Position numbers and translations under genes: made by a program
Part shown: one piece after another, positions 9,956 through 20,879 of the stretch
Layout of the letters: each line of letters begins with the position of its first letter
How positions within the stretch are numbered: position 1 is the stretch's first letter
DNA from: Rosa chinensis
Lineage: Eukaryota > Streptophyta > Magnoliopsida > Rosales > Rosaceae
Length of the DNA: 64,000 bases
Direction: 5' to 3'
NCBI RefSeq assembly: GCF_002994745.2
Contig: NC_037089.1
Coordinates: forward strand, 4,256,001 to 4,320,000
The notes under the pieces: model-generated
The model's database searches: none
What the model saw: only the letters and a program-made list of their open reading frames with translations
Told to the model about the DNA's origin: nothing

Positions 9956-11382
9956 CCCAACACTATGGCTAACATTCTCGGACAAAAAATTAACCCAGAT
10001 AATAATCGTCATCAGAAACCCTAAAACAAACAGTTCAATGCGCTCGACGTGATTCCCTATCAATTTAACAAGTTCACAAATTCAGATTCCAAATAGATTT
10101 CCAACAGAAATCAACTTAATTGGTTCGTTCGTTCGAATGTAAATTGCAGAATGGAAATCGAGGAATAGGTTGAGGTGCTTACCTGCAGGATCAAGCAGCT
10201 TGGTCGATCCGGCCCGGTTCTCATCTCCCTTCCTAAGCCGCTTTGCTGGTTGGGTCGGGTCCTGCACCTGATCGGATCCTCGTCGGGCACGGGCAGGAAG
10301 CTCATGGCTGGCGCTTCTTTTCTTTTCGTTTTTGTTCAGAGGTTTGGGCGTCAGAGGACGGCAGCTGATTGATTCTAGGCCCCAGGCCTTTATGTCTATT
10401 GTATTATTCCTGGTTTCCTACACATAGGATTTTATTAGTTATTCCTACATACGGATCTGCAATTTTTCTACGATAATTAATTGAATGATTCTAAATTGCT
10501 AACTTATTTTCATCATCATCATTCGAATGAATGAGTGAATTGATCATTCATGTTTTGCTGTGGTGATAATAATTGACTTAATGGTTACTTGCTTAAATAG
10601 TTAACGATATCAGACAGGCAGACATAATGAGAGATACAGAAGAAGTGAATTACATGTAGAAAAGAGGGAGACAGCAAGCAGAAACAGAAGAAAGAAGAAT
10701 AAGGGTTTGGAAGAGATAGATATAATTACATTGCTAGTCTGTTCTAATACCTTATGGTATAAATTACTTCTGTTCTAATACGAGCAGCATATCGGCTCTT
10801 GCTGCAACATTTGCTCCAGGGGGTTATCCATGACTTACCCATCGTCCAGGTGAAATTAGAGTCTCCCCATCATCTACAGTATATATAAATAGAAACTGAA
10901 ATTCAAACTTAAGACATGGCCTTGCGTGTGATGCTTACTCTTGTGTGTTTATATGTGATTCTTACCTTGGAGGCTCCATTTCTCCAAGTTCTAACAGAGT
11001 CCCATTTTTTGTGCATAGATATACTCTCCTGGCACCCATTAATGCAGCAAAACGAAGAAGTTATTAGGAAATACTCAACTTTTTAAAAATTTTGCGGTGA
11101 AGGAACTCGGGTATGCTTTCTAATTAAGTATATTGTGAGTTCATTTTGGCTTTGATGATTTCCTGTTTTCCATGGTTGGCTTTTCATCAAACTAAATAGG
11201 AAGTACTAATACTTGTTGATTTCCATGGTATGGGTAGTATCTCGTTGACTATAGTTCAGTTTCTTGCTTGGTATTAATGTTTGCATCTTGGGAGCAGCTC
11301 ATTGACATATTATAGAACCCAAGGCATGTTTTATCTTTTGCTTGCATTGTGCTATAATTATGAAATTGATTGTGCCGCTTTT
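9951..11382. other. intergenic part of duplicated unit 2
   Basis: The stretch at about 9970-10050 (ATCAGAAACCCTAAAACAAAC) matches about 21440-21490 in unit 3, so the duplication extends here. At 10170-10330 a GC-richer patch has a good minus-strand splice donor, CTGCAGGTAAGC, near 10180-10191, and could be an untranslated first exon. No protein-coding gene is recognised. Confidence 0.4.
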
Positions 11383-11819
11383 ATTTCCAACACCAAGAGG
11401 TTTTTTCAGACGACCCTTGGGAACCTGAAGAACCTATTTTCTGCTGGTAGCTACGAAAAGCTACCCAAATCGCCTGCCATCTATAGTACTTCTATGTCTA
11501 CTAGTACTTTTGCTCGTGTTCATGATATGAATATCCACAATACAAGATTACAAGGAGTTATTCTTGGACAAGTACGTTGTACAACGACTTCACAGATCAA
11601 TGGGATAGAAAGAGACAAGCAACAACACAAGAGATTAATTAGTAATTTCCTCGCCCGCCAGCAAGATCATAAAGTAATTCAAAGGAGAGATCATGAGGCA
11701 TGTGATCGTAATAAGAAGGCGATGACAAAGTAGAACTACGTTTTCCAGTGAATTGAAACAGCCGAAAGGGGGTTGTTTGGTGGCTGAGAATAAGTTGCAG
11801 GAGTTGGAGATGTTGAAGA
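11383..11819 (+). pseudogene. OVATE-like gene fragment, truncated at both ends
   Basis: This is a diverged partial copy of the intact gene at 22875-23528. Shared residues include SNTK-FFQ-TLGNLKNLFSAG, SYEKLPKSPA and TFARVHDMNIHNT. The first five codons are absent, and similarity starts abruptly at ATTTCCAACACC. Extra bases near 11545-11590 shift the frame, further frame changes follow, and similarity ends around 11819 at GGAGTTGGAGATGTTG, before the conserved C-terminal motif. It can only be a relic of the duplication. Confidence 0.75.
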
Positions 11820-12147
11820 GTGCACTGGGCCCTGACGGGTTTTTGTGGTTCTGATCATTAAAAATAGAAATTTTAATTAGCCATAAAAGTCCCCCTAATT
11901 TTTAGCCCTAATTAAAAGCAATACTTGGCGGCTCAAATTATGGATTTTGTTCTTTCTATGTCCGTTATAGAAGTTGCAGGGTCAGACTTGAGTTCTCATG
12001 TTTAGTTCTATTGTTTGAGGTTTGTTTAAATTTTTGTAGGTACTGAAGGACAGCCCCAGCGATTGCAGAAGCCTAAGAATAAGTAAAATAAATAAAGTAG
12101 AATTCAGAGCGAACACAAAACACAATTTTAAACAAAAGGAAACCATG
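11820..12147. other. spacer between the OVATE-like fragment and the large LTR element
   Basis: The right end (12063-12147) resembles the 3' flank of zinc-knuckle copy 2 at about 3600-3700, so it belongs to the 3' side of copy 3 before the LTR element split it. Nothing else is recognised. Confidence 0.45.
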
Positions 12148-14030
12148 TGTTTGAGCCCAAAATAAATATTTTTTCCGACATGGGGGACTCGACGAAATCT
12201 AGGCCAATATTCGGTGGCCCAAGCTATTTATTTCCGGTAAGTTCGGAATATATTGTTTAGAGGCCAAATAAGGCCTACTTGGAGGCCAAGCGATTCTGAG
12301 GCGAATCTGGATATTCATTGATTTACTATTAATTATCAAATATTTGATAATTAATAATGGTTAGTTTGCTTATGAGTAGGGCTGTCAATTCCGACACGAC
12401 CCGATAACACGACTCGAAACCCGCACGAAATAAAGCGGGTTGAACCCGCACGATTAAAAAGCGGGTCAGCCGTGGGTCAACCCGCCATGACCCATTTAAT
12501 AAATGGGTCGGCCACGGGTCAACCCGCCAACACGAAGTGAACCCGTATAACCCGATTATGCTATACTTCATCCTGAAATTTTAGATGTTGAGAGTATTTG
12601 ATCATAGGATTAGACAATTTGAAATATTTTGCTTTATAATTATTGGATTTAATTATTTATGAATTATATATAATTATTTATATTATTCGTCTTGTAGAGT
12701 TTTTAGTGAATTTAATCAATTTATGCATTTTTTTAGTTAAACACAACACAACCTATATATTTGTCATTTTGTCAAACACGACACAACCTATTTATTAAAT
12801 GGGTTAAGCGGGTTGGAAACGGGTAACCCGTTTAATAAATAGGTTGGGTTTGGGTTTAAATTTTTGACACGATTATTAAATGGGTTGGGTTTGGGTTTGT
12901 ATCTTGCGACACGACAAATACCTTGACCCGACACGAACCCAACCCGACACGACCCATTGACAGCCCTACTTATGAGTACTGCACAAGTTGGCGTGAGATT
13001 GTATATATTTATATAATTGCTTACAGGGGGCCAATTAAGGAAGGAAGATTGGACGTTGGGCTATGCAATTAAGGTGTCCCATGCAATTATTTCTGGACGT
13101 GGAATTTATGGAAGGAAGCAAGCATCTTTAATTGCAAAGAATATATACATGATCTTATTATACATGCATGATTGCATGCTCACGATAGTGTGTTACTGAG
13201 CTCCAGAATCATCGGGAAGAGACGTGCATATCAAACAGCTCGCGGCCAAGAAGATTACGTCCAGGACTCCAGAAGGTAATTAACCTTGCCTAGAAGATTG
13301 CTACAACAGAGTTAATCTCTTATTACCTACGATAGATATCAAAACTATTAAGAGTTTTGATTTGATTCAAGGCCAATAACTGTGGCCTAAAATATAGTAT
13401 TTCATTCCTTTAAGGAAGGTGAATCTGCAATAGCCTATATATAGAGGCTAAAGACGATACAGAAAAGGACCTCTCTCGAATCAATCAATCCCAGCAATTA
13501 CAAAGCCTCCCCGGAGCAAACCTTCAACCTCGTTGAAACCCGGTGACCGCGCGCCAGTCCTAGTCTCTTCACGAGCCGACTGTCAGCATCACCAGATCAA
13601 CCCGGCGACCGTACTTCCAGTCCCAGTCTCCTCGCGAGCCGACTGCTAGCACAACCGCCACTGTTACTTCCAGCGAAGCAAGGGTAACGCCCTCGCACCC
13701 AGCGAAGCTAAAGTCACGCTTTAGCAAACCCGTGCTTCTCTCAAACTTCCCAGTGAGTGCTCTGCTCAGCCTCTCAACGTTGAGTATCGATTCGGTGAAC
13801 ACAAAGAGACCACAACCAAAGCCCTTACCCGCGTAAGGCAAGAAGTCCTTTTCCTAAAGGCAAGAAAAGAACCCTGTGACGAGGTTGGTGCTCTCCTCGT
13901 CCACAGCGCTTGAAGAAGAAGTCAGGTCACGGGACTACCCCAACGACTGCACCCCGCGGTGCTGGCACGCCTGCGCAACCACTCGCCCAAAAGAGACTGT
14001 TTGCATACCAGCTGGTTTTGGAGCCAAACA
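12148..14030 (+). repeat. 5' LTR (1283 bp plus a hAT insertion)
   Basis: TGTTTGAG...CCAAACA with a TATATATAG box near 13435-13443 that would drive the element. It contains the mini-palindromes GGCCA..GTGGCC at 12202-12219 and 13371-13387. It is interrupted by a hAT at 12377-12968. Confidence 0.92.
12377..12968. mobile_element. non-autonomous hAT element in the 5' LTR only, 592 bp
   Basis: The ends are perfect inverted repeats, TAGGGCTGTCAAT / ATTGACAGCCCTA. The 8-bp duplication CTTATGAG lies at 12369-12376 and 12969-12976. The empty site is preserved in the 3' LTR near 19207 (CTTATGAGTACTGC), so the hAT arrived after the LTR element. Both subterminal regions repeat the word GACACGACCC. No transposase is encoded. 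Confidence 0.93.
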
Positions 14031-14033
14031 TTT

Positions 14034-14052
14034 TGGCACGCCCAGTGGGACC
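14034..14052 (+). promoter_or_regulatory. primer-binding site of the LTR element
   Basis: TGGCACGCCCAGTGGGACC starts three bases after the 5' LTR end. It begins TGG, as a site pairing with the 3' CCA of a tRNA must. I did not identify the tRNA. Confidence 0.65.
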
Positions 14053-14131
14053 TTTCTAGATTCTTTTGTGTTCACCATCATTGGGATGCCAGAGGAAAAG
14101 CTTTACCAAAGGAGATTCCTAAAGTGAAAAG

Positions 14132-15550
14132 ATGGCCAATGTTGCCACCAATTATGACGACATTACAACAGAAGAGGCTTTTGTTTCGAAGCCTATCCCG
14201 GAAGGAGCGACCTTCGAGGAGACACTCGCGATCCTTATGGAGAATGTCGAGAACCATCGCAAGAAGATGGACGCGGATCTTGCCAGAGAAACTGCAAAAT
14301 CAGAAAGGCTCCGCCGCGAGTTTGAGCAGCGTATGACTCTATACGCGGAGAGTACCAGGCAGAAGGTTACACAGACAGAAAGCGCCTTGAAGGCGCAAGC
14401 TATAACCATCACTGCCGAACAGGATGAGCGTCATAAGACAATTTTGAACGCTATAGAGGATCGAAACAAGCATACCTCATCGGAGTTCGCGACCTCGCGC
14501 AAGGAAGATTCCAGCTTGACTACTCAAGTCGGCTCACATCAAGGCGAATTGGAAAGCCAAAAATCTTCGCGCGAAGAGGTTGTTTCTGAGGTTGAATTGC
14601 CTACAGGTGGCAATAAACTTAAATGCCTCATTGATGAGTCACGGCCTTACATAGAGGCTTTGCATGGAGAAGATGGTCAACAAGATTGTTCCTCTGACAA
14701 TATAATTGTCTCAGAACAAATATATGATTTCTCCACTGATCAAGCCAAATACGTGGCTATTGATCAGATGCATGGGGGGCATGATATTGTCCAGGTTCAC
14801 CCCCCTAATAACCAGAAGCAGCTGTATGATCAATTTAATTATGGTTATGCTACTGGACGTCATCATGGCCAAGGTAATCAAAGCCACAATCAACTTAATT
14901 ATGAATTAAGTTGTTATATGGTTGCTGGACGTCCTCATCATACAGAAGGTCAAGAGTGTGGTCCCCTTAATTATCAATTAAGGCATGGGCCATTTGATTA
15001 TCAATTATGTTTTGGTCTTGAGAAGCCAATCAGTGGCTTTATTAATCAATTCAATTTGAAGATCTTCATATATGTTTCAAGGCCAGTCAGTGGCTTTGAA
15101 ATTTGTAAAGAAGGATTTGGTGACCCCAAGTCCAGTCTTGACATAGAGCCAATCTATGATGAATATGATGATAATTATAATTTAATTATTGGTTCCAAAA
15201 ATCATATACAGCAGTTCAAATCCCTTGAACAAGTGGTCAAATACAATAGCCAATTTGTGGCTTATTCTGAAGACACCATGTTCTATGACATGATGGTTGG
15301 CGACAAAGCCGATCTTGGGACAACATTATCTCCAAAATTTCAATTGAAGAGCTCGCTTCGTCAACCAACAAAGATAGTTGGGGGGCAATACTCCTTCTAC
15401 GAGCCAAATTTCTTCCAAGTTTTCAACGCGAAGTATCTTTGTTATTTTCCTACAAGCTCTCACAAGAGGGATTTTCAGGCTATAAATTTTAACACATCGG
15501 AGCTTGGAGTGAAGCATAGATGGCCTCCCCCGTGGCCTTCTAGAGGTTAG
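14132..15550 (+). CDS. uncharacterised protein of the LTR element, 472 aa
   Basis: A single uninterrupted frame begins about 100 bases after the 5' LTR. Residues 1 to about 130 are rich in charged residues and look like a coiled coil (ENVENHRKKMDADLARETAKSER region). The middle (about 230-300) contains diverged internal repeats such as GRHHGQGNQ / GRPHHTEGQE and QLNYEL / PLNYQL / PFDYQL. The C-terminal part is aromatic-rich and ends WPPPWPSRG. There is no zinc knuckle, protease, integrase or reverse transcriptase motif. Several mini-palindromes of the element fall inside the frame and encode KPISGF or RPVSGF. It could be a diverged gag or an additional frame of the kind some Ty3/gypsy lineages have; I do not recognise it. 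An open frame in a recent insertion says little about selection. Confidence 0.55.
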   Translation: MANVATNYDDITTEEAFVSKPIPEGATFEETLAILMENVENHRKKMDADLARETAKSERLRREFEQRMTLYAESTRQKVTQTESALKAQAITITAEQDERHKTILNAIEDRNKHTSSEFATSRKEDSSLTTQVGSHQGELESQKSSREEVVSEVELPTGGNKLKCLIDESRPYIEALHGEDGQQDCSSDNIIVSEQIYDFSTDQAKYVAIDQMHGGHDIVQVHPPNNQKQLYDQFNYGYATGRHHGQGNQSHNQLNYELSCYMVAGRPHHTEGQECGPLNYQLRHGPFDYQLCFGLEKPISGFINQFNLKIFIYVSRPVSGFEICKEGFGDPKSSLDIEPIYDEYDDNYNLIIGSKNHIQQFKSLEQVVKYNSQFVAYSEDTMFYDMMVGDKADLGTTLSPKFQLKSSLRQPTKIVGGQYSFYEPNFFQVFNAKYLCYFPTSSHKRDFQAINFNTSELGVKHRWPPPWPSRG

Positions 15551-15689
15551 CCAAACGCATTGATGCTAGCTTCTTTATTTGCTTCTCATTTTTAGTTTGC
15601 ATATTTCTTTTAGTTAGTTAAAAAAAAAATTAAAAAATAAATAAATAAATAAAAATAGAAAAGAAAATACAAAAAGAGAGTTATACGGC

Positions 15690-15975
15690 GCATAAGCGAG
15701 CGACTCAGCGAATGGCCGCGAAGCCAATTCCCCACTAGCGAAAGCAGGCGACCGTGAAGAGCGCGGGGCCGCGAGCAAATGGGTGCAAGCGACTGGCCGC
15801 GAGAGCGAGTGGCTGTGAGCAAGTGACCGCTAAGCAGGAGATGGTCGCGAGCGAAAGCAGATGACCGCAAAGACTGCCAGCAAGCGAGTGGCCGCGAAGA
15901 GATGGCCGCTAAGCGAGATGGTCGCGAGGACATCAGAGACTGGCCGCGAGCGAAGTGAGCGGCTGCGAAGCAAAT
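15690..15975 (+). repeat. degenerate GC-rich tandem repeat, GCGAG / GGCCGCGA words
   Basis: A loosely periodic run of about 15-20-bp units such as GCGAGTGGCCGCGAAG, far richer in CpG than the surroundings. Related TTCGCGA words recur near 18060-18430. Its origin is unclear; it looks like an expanded short motif. Confidence 0.65.
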
Positions 15976-18242
15976 TCTAGCAAGGAACACTTCGCGAGCA
16001 CTGATCAAGTGAAGCGAACGCTCGCAAGGAACATTATCTCAAGAGGGATTTGCGAGCGTTCGATCCGGCGAAGCGCTGCACCAGAACTTCTTCCAACACG
16101 AGATGCACGCTCTGAGACGAAGTCGATCCAAGGGCCAGCGAGTGGTCTTTAGTGGATAATCTCCTGCCAACCACAGTGGCAGACGTCGAGGCGGAAGCAA
16201 GACGAAGGCTTTCTGGTGCTGAAGATGAATCAGAAAGAGGCACTGCAGCTGGCGAAAAAGGCAGAATCGAACATATTGAGACTACGTATCCAACCCAGTA
16301 ATCTCCCATTGTTTCTACGAAGAATCAAGTTCAATCCTCATTACCCGGTGATTAATTTGAACGTTTTGTTGATAAATTGATCTTATGGGCTGCTCTGTTG
16401 AAATTTCTTCATAGGGTTGAGAATCTGAAATATGCATATATGGTGTTTGATGGAATGCCTGAGAGAACCCTTCTGTGAAGATGACGTGCGCAGGCATGGG
16501 GGGTCGAGGCAGAAACTATCATTCCCTGGCTGGTCGAGTACAAAGAACAGAGGCTTAATATTCGCCTAGCTCACGCTGGGAAGCATGTTAAGGTTTGAGC
16601 TCCTGCACTCCACCCAAATTTCACTAATCCCTAGCTCAACTTGATTCATTCCCGACATCAAAACTGGGGGGCATATATGGGGCGGAGTATTTCAAATAAC
16701 TTGACTTGAAGTGTCTTAATATTACCCGGGCCAAGACTCGTGGCCCTAAAAATGGTCTGAGTTTTGTTTACTTGTCGAAGAAAATCTGGATGCCAGTTAC
16801 AGTGGCATTTGAAGAAGAACTTTTGAATGATCATGGACATTCCCAGTTGCTGTCCAGTTGCTGGACGCCTGTGAGTTGGATACGAAACAAGGATGTGAAT
16901 GCTATAGAGGAATGCGAGTTCGCAAGGTGAAGCTACCAAGAAATTTTCAGAGTTTCTTCCCACAGTAGTCTTGCATTTTCATGACGGAAATTCTATTGAG
17001 AGAATCTAGCCAGCAAGTGGCTCTAGTGTATGCCAGGTACAGTGGCTATAGTTGCAGGGGAGAAAAGAAAAGCATAATTGATCCATACTACCATCAGGGA
17101 CTTCTATTCCTCTGCACATCAAGCTAATTGAGTCGCAGTGGAGGAACGCATAATTAATTCAAACAGCAGGACCAACATTTCTTCTTGGAGAGATTCAAGC
17201 TGCTACTGAGGAGGACCATCTCTTGCCCAAAAAGGAATGTATTTCTGCAGAAGTTTCATGGGCCAAATTACGTGAAGCTGGAGATGAGGAGGAGGAGAAT
17301 TATGATGAGGAAAGTTACCAGGAAGAGGAACATGAGGTGGTTGAAAATGATGTTGATGTTCAGTCTATCTCTGTCTCTGGTGATGAGGATGTGCATATTG
17401 CAGTGGATCGTAAAGGACAAACATATGAGGAGAATGGTTGTGAAATAGGCTCGTTAAATTCTGAAAATTTGGTTGATCATGCAGAAGAGCTTCAGGTTTA
17501 CATCTCTCTCTCTCTCTTTCTCATGATCCTATAGGACATATTATCAGACAGAAGTTCCACACCATTGCCTGTTCTGTGCATAGAAGACGGATTGGTGATC
17601 TTGCGGTTTTCAGAAATCTTTGGCATTCATGTACCCTTAAAGAAGGCTGAAAAAAGAGATCACAGTTGCAGCAAGGATGTAAATGCTATAGAGGAATGCG
17701 AGCTCGCGAACCAAAACTGCCCTGGAAAGTTCTTGTGGCCGACATACTTTTGGGATTACTTTATTAGCTAAGCCAGCAAGTGGCTGTAGTTGATAATTAA
17801 TTATTCTTACATTATATCTTGAATCTGCATATGAAGCAGTGAAGAGGTGGTGCGTTCTGACAGTATATATATATATATATATATATATAGCCTGCATGGT
17901 GGCTTAGATTAAATGATGCCTGATGGTGTGAGCTGACTACAACACGTGCTCATCCACTAGGGACAACATAGGCTTTATTGATTAGCCTAATGGTATATAT
18001 ATATTTATATAAAGCAATAAGGAGCACGTGGCCCCTCAATATGCAGCGATTTAAAGTAAGGAGAGTTTGGGCACCGCGAAGAGTGCAGAAAGGACAATTG
18101 ATTATAGCAGGAAGTTCGCGAGCGTTCATAGCCGAAGCTCATTCTCATCACCGCAAAGGGTCGCGAGTAGTTTGAAGACTTCACGAAGCAAAGAGTAAAT
18201 GCAACAAATAAAAATATTTCGCGAAGAACTTTCATCAAGCTC

Positions 18243-18550
18243 ACTCAGATTTCGTCCTCATCAAGATCTTCCTCGAGGGGATTTGCTCCTTACTAGGATC
18301 CTCCTTAAGGAGATTTTCGCAAGCTGATAGTCAACAAATCTTCACGAGTTCTTCCAAATCTTCGCGAGGGCTTGCATTTGTTCGCGAGCTCAAGGAAAAT
18401 ATCAGAGAAACCTTCGCAAGGAATGTGTATTCGCGAAGCACATTTAGATCAAGCTTACTAAGATTTCTCCTCAAGGACATTTACTCCTCACTTAGATCTT
18501 CCTTGAGAGGATTTCTATCTTCCTCAAGGGGATTTCCTCCTTACTGGGAT
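18243..18550 (+). repeat. imperfect tandem repeat, pyrimidine-rich units
   Basis: Units around CTTCCTCAAGGGGATTT followed by CTCCTTACT recur several times with variants CTTCCTCGAGGGG and CTCCTTAAGGAG. The array lies in the 3' part of the LTR element. Confidence 0.6.
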
Positions 18551-18968
18551 TTTTCTTCAAAGAAGTTTTGGAGAAGATATCACTTTTAAGGCCAACACCT
18601 GTGGCTGTTAAGTTTTTATCAAAGTTTCACTTTGCCAATATTCTTGCTCAAGACTTATGCAGTGTTTTAAGCTCTTTAAGGCCAATTCCAGTGGTCTAAA
18701 AATAAAAGTTTTTCATCCAAGTTGATGATACTTTCTGGAGCAATTCAAAAAACTTATGGCAAGTACATCATCCGCAGGTCTTTGTCTATCAAGATTGAGT
18801 TGGTGACAATCAAGCTTCATGGCCTAAGTAGAGGCCTATCCTATCTAAGATCAGTCCGGTGATACCAATTTTCATTTAAGCCAACTACAGTGGCTTTAGA
18901 ACAACTTTATTGCAAGACTAGTGCTGATTCAAGACCTCTTCAGTCAAGACGGGGAATTTTGACTTCGA

Positions 18969-18982
18969 GGTCTGGGGGGCAA
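18969..18982 (+). promoter_or_regulatory. polypurine tract of the LTR element
   Basis: A purine-rich stretch with GGGGGG, ending GCAA, abuts the 3' LTR start and would prime plus-strand synthesis. Confidence 0.65.
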
Positions 18983-20265
18983 TGTTTGAGCCCAAAATAA
19001 ATATTTTTTCCGACATGGGGGACTCGACGAAATCTAGGCCAATATTCGGTGGCCCAAGCTATTTATTTCCGATAAGTTCGGAATATATTGTTTAGAGGCC
19101 AAATAAGGCCTACTTGGAGGCCAAGCGATTCTGAGGCGAATCTGGATATTCATTGATTTACTATTAATTATCAAATATTTGATAATTAATAATGGTTAGT
19201 TTGCTTATGAGTACTGCACAAGTTGGCGTGAGATTGTATATATTTATATAATTGCTTACAGGGGGCCAATTAAGGAAGGAAGATTGGACGTTGGGCTATG
19301 CAATTAAGGTGTCCCATGCAATTATTTCTGGACGTGGAATTTATGGAAGGAAGCAAGCATCTTTAATTGCAAAGAATATATACATGATCTTATTATACAT
19401 GCATGATTGCATGCTCACGATAGTGTGTTACTGAGCTCCAGAATCATCGGGAAGAGACGTGCATATCAAACAGCTCGCGGCCAAGAAGATTACGTCCAGG
19501 ACTCCAGAAGGTAATTAACCTTGCCTAGAAGATTGCTACAACAGAGTTAATCTCTTATTACCTACGATAGATATCAAAACTATTAAGAGTTTTGATTTGA
19601 TTCAAGGCCAATAACTGTGGCCTAAAATATAGTATTTCATTCCTTTAAGGAAGGTGAATCTGCAATAGCCTATATATAGAGGCTAAAGACGATACAGAAA
19701 AGGACCTCTCTCGAATCAATCAATCCCAGCAATTACAAAGCCTCCCCGGAGCAAACCTTCAACCTCGTTGAAACCCGGTGACCGCGCGCCAGTCCTAGTC
19801 TCTTCACGAGCCGACTGTCAGCATCACCAGATCAACCCGGCGACCGTACTTCCAGTCCCAGTCTCCTCGCGAGCCGACTGCTAGCACAACCGCCACTGTT
19901 ACTTCCAGCGAAGCAAGGGTAACGCCCTCGCACCCAGCGAAGCTAAAGTCACGCTTTAGCAAACCCGTGCTTCTCTCAAACTTCCCAGTGATTGCTCTGC
20001 TCAGCCTCTCAACGTTGAGTATCGATTCGGTGAACACAAAGAGACCACAACCAAAGCCCTTACCCGCGTAAGGCAAGAAGTCCTTTTCCTAAAGGCAAGA
20101 AAAGAACCCTGTGACGAGGTTGGTGCTCTCCTCGTCCACAGCGCTTGAAGAAGAAGTCAGGTCACGGGACTACCCCAACGACTGCACCCCGCGGTGCTGG
20201 CACGCCTGCGCAACCACTCGCCCAAAAGAGACTGTTTGCATACCAGCTGGTTTTGGAGCCAAACA
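18983..20265 (+). repeat. 3' LTR, 1283 bp
   Basis: It carries the same termini as the 5' LTR and lacks the hAT. The two differences I see from the 5' LTR are in TTCCG(A/G)TAAG and AGTGA(T/G)TGC. Confidence 0.93.
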
Positions 20266-20398
20266 CCATGCATAAACAAACTGGCTAATACAACATATAA
20301 ATTAGAAACAATCCATGGGTACAACATATAATACCAGAAACAATCCACGGGTGCTGGCTGCATAACAGCTTTGAGAATCCTCTGATGGGCGACCCATA

Positions 20399-20879
20399 TT
20401 AGCACATCTCCGGTCCCGGAGGATCATAATCAAGATCAGAGCCAGAGTCAAAAGGGCATAATTCACCCACGTGACCTATCTTATTACAAAGATCACAAAA
20501 ATTGGGCATATAAACTCCTTTGTACCATACAAATCCCGTTTCTTTGTCGGGGCAATCGAAAGTGCCATGATCAGTATTCTTCCCGCATACCATGCAATAA
20601 CAAATTAAGCATCTTTTTGGCATTTTCAGTCGAAAAGTCTCCAACAACCTGTGGTTTTTCTTGAATGACTTGAGTCGAATAGTCTCCAGCAACCTGTGAA
20701 TTTTTGTCAGCAATATGATTCAAAGAGTGTCCAGCCGGGTGTGGTTCCTCTTTGATGATTTCAGGCTGTGGTTCGTCTTCCATGATTTTATTGTAGTATT
20801 CTGGTTTGTCTGCTGGAAATTTTTTATCCTCAGGACGAAGACACTCTACACCAAGATATATATCCTCCGGGTACTCCAT
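20399..20879 (-). pseudogene. double zinc-knuckle gene, copy 3, nearly complete with one frameshift
   Basis: From the ATG at 20877-20879 the frame encodes an acidic N-terminal part (MEYPEDIYLGVECLRPEDKK...) with a repeated motif, Q-V-A/V-G-D-Y/F-S-T. Near 20617-20621 the frame must shift at an A5 run to continue into the knuckle region. The knuckles are CMVCGKNTDHGTFDC (C-x2-C-x5-H-x4-C) and CDLCNKIGHVGELC (C-x2-C-x4-H-x4-C), followed by an acidic tail ending GPEMC and a stop at 20399-20401. With one A removed the product would be about 159 residues. The shift could be a real lesion, a sequencing error in the homopolymer, or a sign of a small intron. The gene resembles no family I can name; a role in nucleic-acid binding, or origin from a retroelement gag, are possibilities only. 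The 3' flank continues from 20271 and was split by the LTR element. Confidence 0.6.

Larger units (their letters stand above)
15551..18982 (+). other. non-coding interior of the LTR element
   Basis: There is no recognisable protein. It holds GCGAG/GGCCGCGA repeats (15690-15975), and a block containing GATGTGAATGCTATAGAGG (about 16889-16926) repeated with few changes at about 17673-17712. It also has a TA run at 17863-17889, many TTCGCGA words (18060-18430), tandem blocks at 18243-18550, and about ten of the GCCA..TGGC mini-palindromes. Short open frames here (for example 17223-17534, acidic) show no family resemblance. Confidence 0.6.
12148..20265 (+). mobile_element. young large non-autonomous LTR retrotransposon (LARD-like), 8.1 kb
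   Basis: Direct LTRs at 12148-14030 and 18983-20265 both start TGTTTGAGCCC and end GAGCCAAACA. The 5-bp target duplication CCATG lies at 12143-12147 and 20266-20270. Removing a 592-bp hAT and its 8-bp duplication from the 5' LTR leaves 1283 bp, exactly the length of the 3' LTR. By eye I find only about two substitutions between them, so insertion was recent. A primer-binding site follows the 5' LTR and a purine-rich tract precedes the 3' LTR. The interior of about 5 kb has one long frame and no protease, integrase or reverse transcriptase, so mobilisation would need proteins from another element. The superfamily is unproven; the long LTRs and long non-coding interior suggest a Ty3/gypsy derivative. 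Confidence 0.93.

Noticed and set aside
13017..13199. Identical 60-codon plus-strand frames here and at 19252-19434 as duplicated genes
   Set aside because: They are the two LTRs of one element, not independent genes.
13569..13841. A conserved 90-codon minus-strand gene, present again at 19804-20076
   Set aside because: The two copies are the same stretch of the two LTRs, so conservation only reflects LTR identity.
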